From: Paludibaculum fermentans | GTDB taxonomy: Bacteria > Acidobacteriota > Terriglobia > Bryobacterales > Bryobacteraceae | Direction: 5' to 3' | DNA: 64,000 nucleotides | Assembly: GCF_015277775.1 (NCBI RefSeq) | Contig: NZ_CP063849.1 | Coordinates: 2,852,001-2,916,000 of the forward strand | In this document: one piece after another, positions 8,775 through 16,861 of the stretch | Layout of the letters: each line of letters opens with the position of its first letter | Position numbering within the stretch: the stretch's first letter is position 1 | Made by a program: the position numbers and the translations under genes | The notes under the pieces: generated by a model | The model's database searches: none | What the model was told of the DNA's origin: nothing | The model's input: only the letters and a program-made list of their open reading frames with translations

Positions 8775-9455
8775 TTATTTCTCAACCGGACCACTGGGGG
8801 CCACGGTCAATTGGCGTTTCACCTTCCGGCCGAAGGTTCCGCTGGCGGTCAATGTATACGTGACAGGTTTCCTGGGCACCGCATAGAAGCAGCCCTGCAG
8901 GATCTGCGAGCCGGGAAAGGCCGGCGGATCCACCCCCACCAGCGTCGCGTTCCTGGTGGCGAAGCACAGCAGGTGCACGGTGTCTCCACGATCCACCTTC
9001 GACTCCCGCACCCGGAAGTAGCTGATGCTCGGTGCCAGCGCGGGCTCCGGCATCACAATGAGGTCGAACGATTTCGAGAGCGTCCGTCCCTTCGCATCCT
9101 CCGTGGTGAGCGTATACCGGGTGGTGCGCTCCGGGCTGACCTCAAAGCAGCGGTTGAACGAGGGCGAGAGCTCGGCGATGGGAGGATCAATTCGCACAGC
9201 CTTGGCATTCATCACGCCATAGCAGACGGAGGTCGTCTCGCCCTCGGCGATTGCGCCCGGATACGCATAGAAGTTGATGATGCCCAGCCCCTTGGCCGGA
9301 TCCACCCAGTCGAAGGCTTCCGGTCTCTTCACCGGTGCCGCCACGCGCGCGGCCCGCCAGCGCAGGATGTTCGGCATGCCGTCGACCAGCAGCCACGCCG
9401 TGACGATCAGAATCAGAACATTGCCAAGTTGCAGCCAGTTCTGCCACCGCTTCAT
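8775..9455 (-). CDS. Membrane-anchored protein with two Ig-like domains
   Basis: 226 residues. One N-terminal membrane helix (LGNVLILIVTAWLLVDGMP) is followed by two similar beta-sandwich-like segments. Each has a central cysteine-bearing strand (TTSVCYGVMNAKAVRIDPP and TVHLLCFATRNATLVGVDPP) and a later Cys (SFNRCFEVSP, ILQGCFYAVP), so each domain could form one disulfide outside the membrane. Each ends in a TRYTLTTED/VTYTLTASG strand. No enzyme motif is seen. Position and orientation suggest an operon with the DUF2264 gene. Function unknown. Confidence 0.7.
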   Translation of the reverse strand: MKRWQNWLQLGNVLILIVTAWLLVDGMPNILRWRAARVAAPVKRPEAFDWVDPAKGLGIINFYAYPGAIAEGETTSVCYGVMNAKAVRIDPPIAELSPSFNRCFEVSPERTTRYTLTTEDAKGRTLSKSFDLIVMPEPALAPSISYFRVRESKVDRGDTVHLLCFATRNATLVGVDPPAFPGSQILQGCFYAVPRKPVTYTLTASGTFGRKVKRQLTVAPSGPVEK

Positions 9456-9610
9456 TCGGACCCATTAGACATCAACTGCGGTGCGGTTGTTCCCACCGAA
9501 AGCATTGCACAGGTGTCGAACAATCCAGCTAGATTCATACGGTTTCGGGAACCGGCACCACCGCTGCCGTGTCAAAGATTGGCACCAAGCCTCGATTCCC
9601 GGAATGCGAA

Positions 9611-9661
9611 GTCAATTTTCTGGTTTTGTTACAACAACCAGCAAACATGAGTCGTATTGCA
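9611..9661 (+). promoter_or_regulatory. Conserved upstream element, copy 1
   Basis: This 51-base stretch lies about 95 bases before the 69-residue ORF and aligns without gaps to 11202-11252 upstream of the second TPR gene. Conservation is concentrated at the two ends: GTCAATTNTCTG (11 of 12 identical) and ATGAGYCGTATTGCA (14 of 15), with a diverged middle of the same length. Two fixed-distance blocks suggest a promoter or protein-binding site. No standard sigma-70 or sigma-54 pair could be fitted. Confidence 0.5.
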
Positions 9662-9754
9662 CAGTAGAGTCTGGTGGGAGTGGAATTAAACGCAGTCATC
9701 CTGCTTGGAGCTGGCCACCAAGTGCAGTTCATTCTTAACTGAGGAGACGACCCG

Positions 9755-9964
9755 ATGAACGATGACCCGGAAAAGGGGCCGCCGCATCCTCGGAGCAGGC
9801 AGTCCTCCAGTACCCCGGTGTACGGAAAGCTGCCATCAGCGTGGATCGATTTCATCCGGTATTGCCAGGATATGCGATACGGCGAAATTGAGCGGTTGTC
9901 CATTCAGGACGGACTTCCCGTACTGGCCGAGACGACACGGCAGAAGGTGAAGTTCACGAGCTAG
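9755..9964 (+). CDS. Small hypothetical protein (69 aa)
   Basis: ATG at 9755 with a GAGGAG ribosome site about 7 bases upstream. The N-terminal 25 residues are polar and Pro/Ser-rich. The C-terminal half is compact and amphipathic (SAWIDFIRYCQDMRYGEIE, then IQDGLPVLAETTRQKVKF). No domain is recognised. A remnant of the same C-terminus (EI....Q.GL..LA.TTR.K) precedes the second TPR gene, so the ORF is part of a duplicated unit and was probably translated in the ancestor. A strong terminator follows 36 bases after the stop. Confidence 0.6.
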   Translation: MNDDPEKGPPHPRSRQSSSTPVYGKLPSAWIDFIRYCQDMRYGEIERLSIQDGLPVLAETTRQKVKFTS

Positions 9965-9999
9965 TTCAAATATACGTTGCCGGCTGACCGAAGCACTCG

Positions 10000-10051
10000 G
10001 AGGCCGTCGCTCAGGAACACCAGGTTCCCAGCGGCGGCCTCTTTTGTTTTT
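10000..10051 (+). terminator. Terminator/attenuator between small ORF and first TPR gene
   Basis: GAGGCCGTCGCT (10000-10011) pairs with AGCGGCGGCCTC (10030-10041) over an 18-base loop with one wobble, and TTTTGTTTTT follows. It has the form of an intrinsic terminator yet lies before the TPR gene (ATG 10089), with no obvious promoter after it. It may act as an attenuator or set the ratio of the two products. The 3' arm and T-tract are partly kept in the second unit (near 11460), but the 5' arm is not. Confidence 0.7.
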
Positions 10052-10088
10052 GGCCAGCCGGGGATCGGCCAAAGAAAGAGAGGAGCCA

Positions 10089-11117
10089 ATGCGAACAGGA
10101 TTCGTGTGTCTGATGGTCCAGGTATGCCTGGTGGTCAACGGCCGCCCTGTGAATCCCCAGCCGGACGAGCCCAGCGAGGAAGCCGTCCGGCTCTGGGTGA
10201 CAACGATGGAGGCAGCCCAGAAACTCCGGCAGCAAGGAGCTTACGAAGCGGCCTATCGAGGATTCGAAGACGCGAGCGCGCTCGCCCGGAGCATGCCCGG
10301 CACGCCCGTCCTGCGCGCTCGAAGCTATGAATACCTGGGTAGCATGGCGGCCACCCTGGGCCGGCCCATCGAGGCCGAAGGGCACTACCTGTCCGCCATC
10401 CGGCTGTGGGAAGCCATTGACGACCTGGGGACCATCCCACAACTGCAGGCCACGGCCGACCTCGTCAGTCTGTATGTCGAGACAGGCCAGACCGGCAAGG
10501 CGGAGCGGCTCGCCAAACGGCTGGCGGCCGACAGCGAAGACAAGCTCGATGCGAATCCTACGGCGGCGGGCCGGGTACAGATTGCCCTGGCCGCGGCCGC
10601 GTATCTGAACCAGGATGTGGATCGCGCCGAGTCACTCTGCCGGAAGGCGATCCGGACGAAAGAAGCCAATCGCGAGATCTCGCCGGAGGAGCTGTCCCAG
10701 GCCCACAATCAACTCGGCCTCATCCTCTGGAAGCAAGGCCAGCGGGCCTATGCCTTGCAGCAGGCACGGACCGCCGTCGAGATCCTGGAGAAAAACGACC
10801 GGACTCATTCCATCGAGTATGCCGCCGCACTCGGGAATACGGCCATGATGTCCGCCATCGACAGCGGAGACCGCAACGCGGCGGACCTGATGTTGCGCGC
10901 CATCCAGGTTGTCAGGGCAGGTGTGGGCACAGGCCATGTCTTCCTGGCCGAACTCCTGGTCAACTATGCCGACCTGCTGAAGCGTGCCAAACGCGGCGAC
11001 GAGTCAAAGGCCGCGCAGCGCGAGGCACAGCAGATCTTCCAGAACACCCTGGTGCGGCAGCCTGGCCATCACACCGTTGACGTGGCGGACCTGGTGCGAG
11101 GCAGCAAGCGCCGCTGA
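10089..11117 (+). CDS. Exported TPR-repeat protein, paralog 1
   Basis: Start at ATG 10089 (342 residues), with AGAGGAG just upstream; the longer frame adds only non-coding residues. A signal peptide (MRTGFVCLMVQVCLVVNG) is followed by helical repeats of about 34 to 45 residues: AQKLRQQGAYEAAYRGFEDA, then RSYEYLGSMAATLGRPIEAE, then AYLNQDVDRAESLCRKAI, then AHNQLGLILWKQGQRAYAL, in the pattern of tetratricopeptide repeats. The C-terminus has LAELLVNYADLLKRAKRGDESKAA. The protein probably acts as a periplasmic scaffold; the partner is unknown. It has the same length as the paralog at 11515 and aligns along its whole length. Confidence 0.8.
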   Translation: MRTGFVCLMVQVCLVVNGRPVNPQPDEPSEEAVRLWVTTMEAAQKLRQQGAYEAAYRGFEDASALARSMPGTPVLRARSYEYLGSMAATLGRPIEAEGHYLSAIRLWEAIDDLGTIPQLQATADLVSLYVETGQTGKAERLAKRLAADSEDKLDANPTAAGRVQIALAAAAYLNQDVDRAESLCRKAIRTKEANREISPEELSQAHNQLGLILWKQGQRAYALQQARTAVEILEKNDRTHSIEYAAALGNTAMMSAIDSGDRNAADLMLRAIQVVRAGVGTGHVFLAELLVNYADLLKRAKRGDESKAAQREAQQIFQNTLVRQPGHHTVDVADLVRGSKRR

Positions 11118-11201
11118 CACCGGCAAATCCCGAGGGCACGAAGCCCTCCGAGCCAGCGCGCCCCGGCATCCTGCAACACTTGCGAAGTGTCCGTTCCAAG
11201 T

Positions 11202-11252
11202 GTCAATTCTCTGTGGTCGTTGCCACCGGTTCCCGCGATGAGCCGTATTGCA
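11202..11252 (+). promoter_or_regulatory. Conserved upstream element, copy 2
   Basis: Gapless partner of 9611-9661 (about 33 of 51 bases identical, nearly all at the two ends). It lies in the 400-base spacer before the second TPR gene, upstream of the degraded small ORF. That the end blocks and their spacing are kept while the small ORF downstream has decayed argues for a regulatory function rather than mere leftover homology. Confidence 0.5.
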
Positions 11253-11276
11253 GGCTAGTGCACGCTCCAACATGCG

Positions 11277-11390
11277 TTGAACACGGCCGGAGCGGGCGCC
11301 TGGAGCGAAATCGACCAACCGGGCGTTCAGGTTGGACTCATCGCCCTGGCCAGGACCACGCGGCACAAAGCAATGCTCGCGAATGAGTGA
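11277..11390 (+). pseudogene. Decayed copy of the small ORF
   Basis: In the frame ending at the TGA at 11388-11390 the reading is a stretch opening AWSEIDQPGVQVG and continuing LIALARTTRHKAML, which aligns with the C-terminus of the 69-residue ORF at 9755 (about 11 of 27 identical). No ATG and no ribosome site precede it; the only start-like codon is a TTG at 11277. The N-terminal part is missing. I read it as the relic of the small ORF in the second copy of the unit, though a 37-residue peptide from TTG cannot be excluded. Confidence 0.5.
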
Positions 11391-11514
11391 GGACAGCCGC
11401 TTCTGGCTGACCGCAGTACGCGGAGTTCGCCGCCTGGGGGCTGTGGTACCCGTGCGGACGGCCTCTTTCTGTGGTTGCGAGCCGGAATCGGCCTTTCAAG
11501 AAGGAAGGGAGCTC

Positions 11515-12543
11515 ATGAGACGAGTCCTTGCGCATCTCATCGCCCTTTGTAGTGCGGCAGTCATCGGCTGTGCCGCGAATGGGCTGGACCCCACGCCGGA
11601 TACGAACCCAACGCGGCGCTGGGCGGATCTCGTGGAAACAGCCCACCAACAGCGGCATGCTGGAGCCTATCAGGCAGCTTTCGAGACCCTCCAGCAGGCC
11701 AGCGCCCTGAGCCAACAGATCCCGGGCGCGCTCCAGATGCGAGCACGGAGCTCCGAATATCTCGGCACCTTGGCGGCCTTGCTGGGGCAGCCCGTCGAGG
11801 CGGAGTCCATGCTGAAGACGTCCATCCGGCTTTGGGAGCAGACGGGCGAACCGGGCTTTGTCGCCCGCCTGCAGACGGAAGCGGACCTGATCAGCCTCTA
11901 TGTGGCCACCGGACGGCCCGGCCTCGCTGCGCGATCAGCCAGGACGCTGGCCGCCAAATGCGATGGCAGGCTCGACCAGGATGCGGCGGCGGCCGACCGG
12001 GTCTACGGCGCGCTGGCTGCCGCCGCTTACTCAAACCAGGATCTGGTGCGCGCGGAAGCCCTGGCTCGCAAGGCAATTCAATTCCACCAGCTCAACCCCG
12101 ATGCCATGCCGGAGGACCGGGCCCAGGCGCACACCCAACTCGGACTCATCCTGTGGAAACGAGGACAGAAGGACGCAGCCCGGCAGGAGGTTCGGGCGGC
12201 CATCGACATCCTGGAGGCGAATCATCGCGGAGCAGTCGTCGAATACGCGGCCGCACTCAGCAATCTGGCGAAGATGACGGGCGCCGATCGAAACGACCTG
12301 CGCGCGTTGGAGATGATGCGCCGCGCGATCGAAGTGGCGCGGTCCAACGTCGGCGCCAGCCATGTCTTCCTGGCCGATCTGTGGTCAGCCTACGCCGAAC
12401 TGCTGAAGCGGGCCAAGCGCGGCGAGGAGTCGAAAGCCGCCCGCCGCGAGGCACAGGCCATCTATCAGCAAACGCTCGTACAGCAACCCGGCCGCTACAG
12501 TGTGGATATCGCGGACTTCGCCCCGGAAGCCGGCAAACGCTGA
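11515..12543 (+). CDS. TPR-repeat lipoprotein, paralog 2
   Basis: ATG at 11515 (342 residues), with AAGGAAGGGAG directly upstream. The N-terminus MRRVLAHLIALCSAAVIGC is a lipoprotein signal with an AVIGC lipobox, so the mature protein is probably membrane-anchored, unlike its soluble-looking paralog. Repeats line up with those of the first copy: AYQAAFETLQQASALSQ, RSSEYLGTLAALLGQPVEAE, AAYSNQDLVRAEALARKAI, AHTQLGLILWKRGQKDAA and LWSAYAELLKRAKRGEESKAA. The conversion from secreted to lipid-anchored form suggests functional divergence after duplication. Confidence 0.8.
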   Translation: MRRVLAHLIALCSAAVIGCAANGLDPTPDTNPTRRWADLVETAHQQRHAGAYQAAFETLQQASALSQQIPGALQMRARSSEYLGTLAALLGQPVEAESMLKTSIRLWEQTGEPGFVARLQTEADLISLYVATGRPGLAARSARTLAAKCDGRLDQDAAAADRVYGALAAAAYSNQDLVRAEALARKAIQFHQLNPDAMPEDRAQAHTQLGLILWKRGQKDAARQEVRAAIDILEANHRGAVVEYAAALSNLAKMTGADRNDLRALEMMRRAIEVARSNVGASHVFLADLWSAYAELLKRAKRGEESKAARREAQAIYQQTLVQQPGRYSVDIADFAPEAGKR

Positions 12544-12555
12544 CGGGATGCCGGG

Positions 12556-13686
12556 TTAGGCCAGCAGCTCCTGGGTCCGGATGAGCCGTTCCTGCACGCG
12601 CACCCCGTTGGGGCACTGGATCGTGCAGCGGTCGCAGGACTCGCAGCGGACCTGCTGCAGCTCCGCCGGCATGGTTCGGAAGTTGTCGCGGGCCATCGCA
12701 AACTCGCCGTACCCGTCGGCATAGGTCAGATACCGCAGCATGTCGCTCACCGGCAGTCCCTGGGGACACGTCCCGGCGCAGGTCCCGCACATCCTGCAGT
12801 ACAGCGGCGTGATGCGTTCCAGATGCGCGGCCAGCAGCTTGGCGTCCGCCGCCTGATAGGGCTCGCGCAGCGCCTTGAGATTCTCGTCGAGTTGCTCGTT
12901 GTCCTTGATGCTGGGGATCGCCGTATGCACATAGGGCATCCGCAGCGCCCACTTGAGCGCGGAAAGGGCGGCGCCCGGCTTCGCCATGGCGGCTTTGGCC
13001 CGATCGAAATCGTAGCTCCGGTCCAGCCGCATGCTGCCGGCCATCACCTTCATCGCCACCACGCCGATCCCGGCGTCGGAGATCGACTTCACCAACGGCT
13101 CCATCGTGGCCGCCATGGCGAAGTTATAGGTGGTGAGAATGACGTCGATGGAGCCGGTCTTGATGGCGGCCGGAATCACTTCCGCGTGGCCGTTGTGCAG
13201 GCTGAGCCCGGCGAAGCGGATCTTGCCCTGCTTCTTCGCGATCTGCTGCGCCTCGATCAACTCCGGCGTGATCTGATCCGCCCGGTCCTTGGCATGCAGG
13301 TACCAGATGTCGATGTGGTCGGTGCCCAGTTCCTTCAGCGTGGTGTCGATGTCGCGCAGGGCGCCGTCCTTGTCCTTCGCAATGGTCTTGGAGGAAAGGA
13401 CCAGCTTCTGCCGGTGCGGCTTCACCGCCGCGCCCACCATGCGTTCGTTGTTCCCGCCCGAGTAGACACGGGCGGTGTCGAAGTAGGTAATGCCCTGGTC
13501 GATCGCGCGCTCGATCACGGTGGGATCGGAGGTCACCATGCAGCCGAAGCCGACACTCGTCACCTTCAAACCGGTCTTGCCCAGCGTCCTGATAGCGGCA
13601 GGAGCCGGAGCCCCCGGCGCGGCCAGCAAAGCGGGCGAAATGGCGCCGGCAGCCAGAAAGCCGCGGCGGGAGAAATTCGAACTCAC
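12556..13686 (-). CDS. Tat-exported aldo/keto reductase with ferredoxin-like tail
   Basis: 376 residues. SRRGFLAAGAISPALLA is a twin-arginine signal. Residues ~30-280 form an aldo/keto reductase barrel: LGKTGLKVTSVGFG, then FDTARVYSG with the catalytic Asp and Tyr, then LVLSSKT with the Lys, then IWYLH with the His. The last ~85 residues carry two four-cysteine clusters, CRMCGTCAGTCPQG and CESCDRCTIQCPNG, which should bind two [4Fe-4S] centres. This combination is an AKR coupled to iron-sulfur electron transfer. Substrate unknown. It is paralogous to the gene at 14829. The DUF362 gene is 45 bases upstream on the same strand. Confidence 0.88.
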   Translation of the reverse strand: MSSNFSRRGFLAAGAISPALLAAPGAPAPAAIRTLGKTGLKVTSVGFGCMVTSDPTVIERAIDQGITYFDTARVYSGGNNERMVGAAVKPHRQKLVLSSKTIAKDKDGALRDIDTTLKELGTDHIDIWYLHAKDRADQITPELIEAQQIAKKQGKIRFAGLSLHNGHAEVIPAAIKTGSIDVILTTYNFAMAATMEPLVKSISDAGIGVVAMKVMAGSMRLDRSYDFDRAKAAMAKPGAALSALKWALRMPYVHTAIPSIKDNEQLDENLKALREPYQAADAKLLAAHLERITPLYCRMCGTCAGTCPQGLPVSDMLRYLTYADGYGEFAMARDNFRTMPAELQQVRCESCDRCTIQCPNGVRVQERLIRTQELLA

Positions 13687-13731
13687 GGGATACTACCTCC
13701 GGAATTTGACGTTCAACAACCGGCGCAGCGA

Positions 13732-14766
13732 TCAGCCCAGCTTGGGCGGCAACTCGGTGAGCGGGCCCATCCACTGCATCATGCGGTCGATATCGGTGTG
13801 CAGGCGGTACTTCTTCTGAACGTCCTCGATCTTCTCGCCGCGCAACTCAATGCCGGCCCGGTCAAACGTGCCGATGCCCACCTTCGCGCAGTACTGCAGA
13901 TAGCCCATCCACTCGGGATTCACGCCCATGCACTCGACGCCAATCCGGTCGGCGGCCACAAAATCGGTAGAGGCGATGGCGACCCGCGAAGCAACCGGGG
14001 TGCCGGAGCCGGGGCCGTTGCCCTCCATGCCTTCGAAGCCGTCGATCACCGCCACACCCCAATTTGGCTTCAGCCGCTCGGCCGTCCGCATGATGTCGTA
14101 ATGCGTCTGCCGAACGCCGCCGTGATAGACCCGTTTGTCGTTCCAGCGTTTCGCCTCGCCCTGCTTGTAGTGCAGCGGAGCGCCCAGCGCCATGTTCTTG
14201 ATGTTCAGCGTCGCAATGACGACGTTGTGGGTCTTCAACAGGCCGGCCGAGATCACGAAAGCGTCCGGATCGAGCAGCCGCTTGGCCAGACGCACCGGCT
14301 GGATCTGGAGATTGCCGTCGAGAATCTGCAGCGTCTCGTACTCGGCTTCTTCATTAAGATCCACCAGCTTGATGTTCATCTTCTTGTGATCATCAATGGC
14401 CGCCTGGTACTTGAAGTTGTCGAAACCGGCGGTGGTGAAGCCGGCGGAGGATTCGGCAATGTAGACAGGACCCTTGTAACGGTCGGCCAGATAGTCGAGG
14501 ATGCCGTTCAGCGCGTCCGCGTGTGTGGCCGCCAGCTGGCGCTCAGTGGAGACCATGTTCGGCTTGATAACAACGGACTTACGGCCGCGCAGCTTCGCCG
14601 TGATCTCCTTGTCGATCAGGCGCATGGCCGCCGTCACATTCTTGCGGCGATCCTCGCCTTTGAAGAGGCCGGCGGGGACTTGTGTGGCCGCACGAGCGGT
14701 GCGGGAAGCGAGCAGCAGTCCGGCGGATGCGCCAAACAGACCCCGGCGGGTGAAAGTAGTGGCCAT
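13732..14766 (-). CDS. Tat-exported DUF362 domain protein
   Basis: Start at the ATG at 14766 (344 residues), preceded by GAGGTG. MATTFTRRGLFGASAGLLLA is a twin-arginine signal. The body fits DUF362: GRKSVVIKPNMVSTE, then VYIAESSAG, then ISAGLLKTHNVVIATLNIKNM, then VAVIDGFEGMEGNGPGSG. Unlike many family members it carries no ferredoxin cysteine clusters of its own. The adjacent aldo/keto reductases do, and all three are Tat-exported, so an exported redox module is a fair inference. The gene is divergent from the AKR at 14829 across about 60 bases. Confidence 0.85.
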   Translation of the reverse strand: MATTFTRRGLFGASAGLLLASRTARAATQVPAGLFKGEDRRKNVTAAMRLIDKEITAKLRGRKSVVIKPNMVSTERQLAATHADALNGILDYLADRYKGPVYIAESSAGFTTAGFDNFKYQAAIDDHKKMNIKLVDLNEEAEYETLQILDGNLQIQPVRLAKRLLDPDAFVISAGLLKTHNVVIATLNIKNMALGAPLHYKQGEAKRWNDKRVYHGGVRQTHYDIMRTAERLKPNWGVAVIDGFEGMEGNGPGSGTPVASRVAIASTDFVAADRIGVECMGVNPEWMGYLQYCAKVGIGTFDRAGIELRGEKIEDVQKKYRLHTDIDRMMQWMGPLTELPPKLG

Positions 14767-14828
14767 TGCGAACACCTCAGTCAATATAGTATGTAAAGAG
14801 CTGAAACTCTGTAAAGGAGGATTTCGAC

Positions 14829-15953
14829 ATGAGCGCGACCCGACGCGGATTCCTGGCCGGTATCGGCCTGGCTGGAACAGTAGGCCTGGAGGCGGCGCCC
14901 TCCGCCATCGAGATGCCCAAAAGGACGCTGGGCAAGACCGGCATCAAGGTGACCGTGCTCGGCTTCGGCTGCATGACCACCTCCGACCCCACCGTGATCG
15001 AACAGGCTGCCGACGCCGGCATCAACTGGTTCGATACGGCCCGCGGGTATCAGAACGGCAACAACGAGAGGATGGTCGGCGCGGCGCTGAAGAGCCGTCG
15101 CGACAAGCTCCACATCACCAGCAAGACCCCCGGCAAGACCAAGGCCGAGGTGCTGGCGAACCTGGACACCACGCTGAAGGAGCTGCAGACCGACCACATC
15201 GACGTCTGGTATCTCCACTCGCGCTCCACCCCCGCGGCGGCGCCGGATGAGCTCTTCGATGCGCAGGATGAAGCCGTCAAGGCCGGCAAAGTGCGCTTCA
15301 AGGGTGTCAGCTTCCACAGCGGCCACAAAGAGATGATCCCGTTCCTCATCGAGAAGAAGCGCACCGACGTCCTTCTCATGAGCTACAACTTCACGATGGA
15401 TCCCGAACTCGACACCCTCATCGACAAGGCCAACGCGGCCGGCATGGGCATCGTGGCCATGAAGGTGATGGCCGGCGGCTTCCGCCAGAACAAACAGGGC
15501 TCGCCGATGTTCGAGAAGTTGTCGAAGACCGGCACCATGGCCGCCGCCCTCAAGTGGGCCGTGCGCCGTCCGGCGATTCACACCTCCATCCCGGGCATCA
15601 TGGATGCTGACCAACTGGATGAGAACTTCAAGGCTGTCGCCGCCGGCTATAGGAAGGAAGTCGACGACAAGCTGCTGGCCGCCCAGCTCAAGTTCATCAG
15701 CCCGCTGTACTGCCGCTTCTGCGGATCCTGCTCCGGCAAGTGCGCGCAGGGCCTGCCCGTCAGCGACATCATCCGCTATGTCAGCTACGCCGAAGGCTAC
15801 GGTGAATTCGCCCTGGGCCGGGAGAACTACCAGACCCTGCCCGAAAACCTGCAGCAGGTGAAGTGCGGCGACTGCACCAACTGCAGCATCAACTGCCCGA
15901 ACGGCGTGCGCGTGGCCGAACGCGTGGCCCGCGCGCAGGAGATGTTTGCGTGA
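14829..15953 (+). CDS. Tat-exported aldo/keto reductase with ferredoxin-like tail (second copy)
   Basis: 374 residues, with a near-consensus ribosome site (AAAGGAGG) 8 bases upstream. ATRRGFLAGIGLAGTVG is the Tat signal. The AKR barrel shows LGKTGIKVTVLGFGCM, FDTARGYQNG, HITSKT and VWYLHS. The C-terminal cysteine clusters are CRFCGSCSGKCAQG and CGDCTNCSINCPNG. It aligns over its full length with the copy at 12556, including the QGLPVSD and YGEFA stretches, so the two arose by duplication and now flank the DUF362 gene on opposite strands. Its stop overlaps the GTG start of the DUF6599 gene. Confidence 0.88.
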   Translation: MSATRRGFLAGIGLAGTVGLEAAPSAIEMPKRTLGKTGIKVTVLGFGCMTTSDPTVIEQAADAGINWFDTARGYQNGNNERMVGAALKSRRDKLHITSKTPGKTKAEVLANLDTTLKELQTDHIDVWYLHSRSTPAAAPDELFDAQDEAVKAGKVRFKGVSFHSGHKEMIPFLIEKKRTDVLLMSYNFTMDPELDTLIDKANAAGMGIVAMKVMAGGFRQNKQGSPMFEKLSKTGTMAAALKWAVRRPAIHTSIPGIMDADQLDENFKAVAAGYRKEVDDKLLAAQLKFISPLYCRFCGSCSGKCAQGLPVSDIIRYVSYAEGYGEFALGRENYQTLPENLQQVKCGDCTNCSINCPNGVRVAERVARAQEMFA

Positions 15954-16771
15954 GGGCGTTCCTGCTGTCACTGATCGGAATGGTAGCGATGGGGCAGTCT
16001 CCGGACTGCTCCATCTCGCCGGGCTTTGTCCAGGATGGCAAAGTCCGTCAATTTGATACTGAGACGCTCTACGAGTACATGAACGGGAATTCGGAAGGAT
16101 ATTTCCTCTACGGATTCAAGAGCATGACCGGGATCACGTGCAAGAAAGCCGGAGTGACGCTCATCGCGGATATCAGTACGTTCCCTTCACCCGAATTGGC
16201 GTACGGAATGTTCACCGGCAATTTGGATCCCCGCCTGCCCACCGAGAAAATCGGAGCCGGCGGCCAGGTCACCGGCCGCAAAGTACTTTTCGTAAAAGGG
16301 CAGTTCCTGGGAGAAATTGCAGCCGAACCCGAGGGCGAGTACACCGCTCTTCTGCGCGCGGCCGCCGTCGAGTTCGCCAGGAAGATCACTGGAACCACCG
16401 AAACACCAGCGGAGTTGGCGTGGTTCCCGAAAGAACACCTGCAGGCGGGCTCCCCGCGCCTGGTGCCCCAGAGTGTCCTCGGCCTCCGTATCCTCAAGCG
16501 CGGCTATCTCGCACAATATGAGGAAGGCAAGTCATTTGTAGTAACAGAAGACTCGCCCGCCTCCGCCACGGCTCTCTTCGCGAAGTTGAAGGAGCGTTTC
16601 CCGGGCGGCTCCGCCACCCAGGTCGGCGACGAGGGTTACGTCACGGAAGACCGCTATCTCGGCAAAATGTGTCTATTCCGTAAAGGAATGCGCGTGGCGG
16701 GTTTCACCAACGCTCCGCCGTCCGGCGACGCCGCTCAACGCGCCCTGCAATTAGCGGCTCGTATCCCGTAA
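15950..16771 (+). CDS. DUF6599-like exported protein
   Basis: Starts at GTG 15950, overlapping the upstream stop by 4 bases (GTGA), so it is translationally coupled to the aldo/keto reductase; 273 residues. A signal peptide (VRAFLLSLIGMVAMG) is followed by the segment FDTETLYEYMNGNSEGYFLY, typical of the DUF6599 family. The rest alternates beta strands (GQVTGRKVLFVKGQFLGEIA) and ends in a repeat of the same fold. The family is uncharacterised. Coupling to the Fe-S AKR suggests it works with it outside the cytoplasm. Confidence 0.7.
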   Translation: MRAFLLSLIGMVAMGQSPDCSISPGFVQDGKVRQFDTETLYEYMNGNSEGYFLYGFKSMTGITCKKAGVTLIADISTFPSPELAYGMFTGNLDPRLPTEKIGAGGQVTGRKVLFVKGQFLGEIAAEPEGEYTALLRAAAVEFARKITGTTETPAELAWFPKEHLQAGSPRLVPQSVLGLRILKRGYLAQYEEGKSFVVTEDSPASATALFAKLKERFPGGSATQVGDEGYVTEDRYLGKMCLFRKGMRVAGFTNAPPSGDAAQRALQLAARIP

Positions 16772-16861
16772 GTCTGATATTTTTTACGAGCCCTATACAA
16801 ATTTACTGGACAATGCAGCATAATGGAGCTGCTTACGGTCTTTGTGCGCCTCGCAGCTCCA

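Noticed and set aside
9640-9661. Sigma-54 promoter in the conserved element (TTGCA at the -12 position)
   Set aside because: With TTGCA placed at -12, the bases at the GG position of -24 are AT, and the second copy also fails.
12823-14796. Plus-strand open frame of 657 codons opposite the aldo/keto reductase and DUF362 genes
   Set aside because: Antisense to two genes with complete Tat signals and domain signatures; no independent evidence.
16756-16792. Terminator after the DUF6599 gene (GGCTCGTA with TACGAGCC)
   Set aside because: The arms are 8 bp with a 21-base loop, the 5' arm lies within the coding end, and the T-run is inside the loop rather than after the stem.
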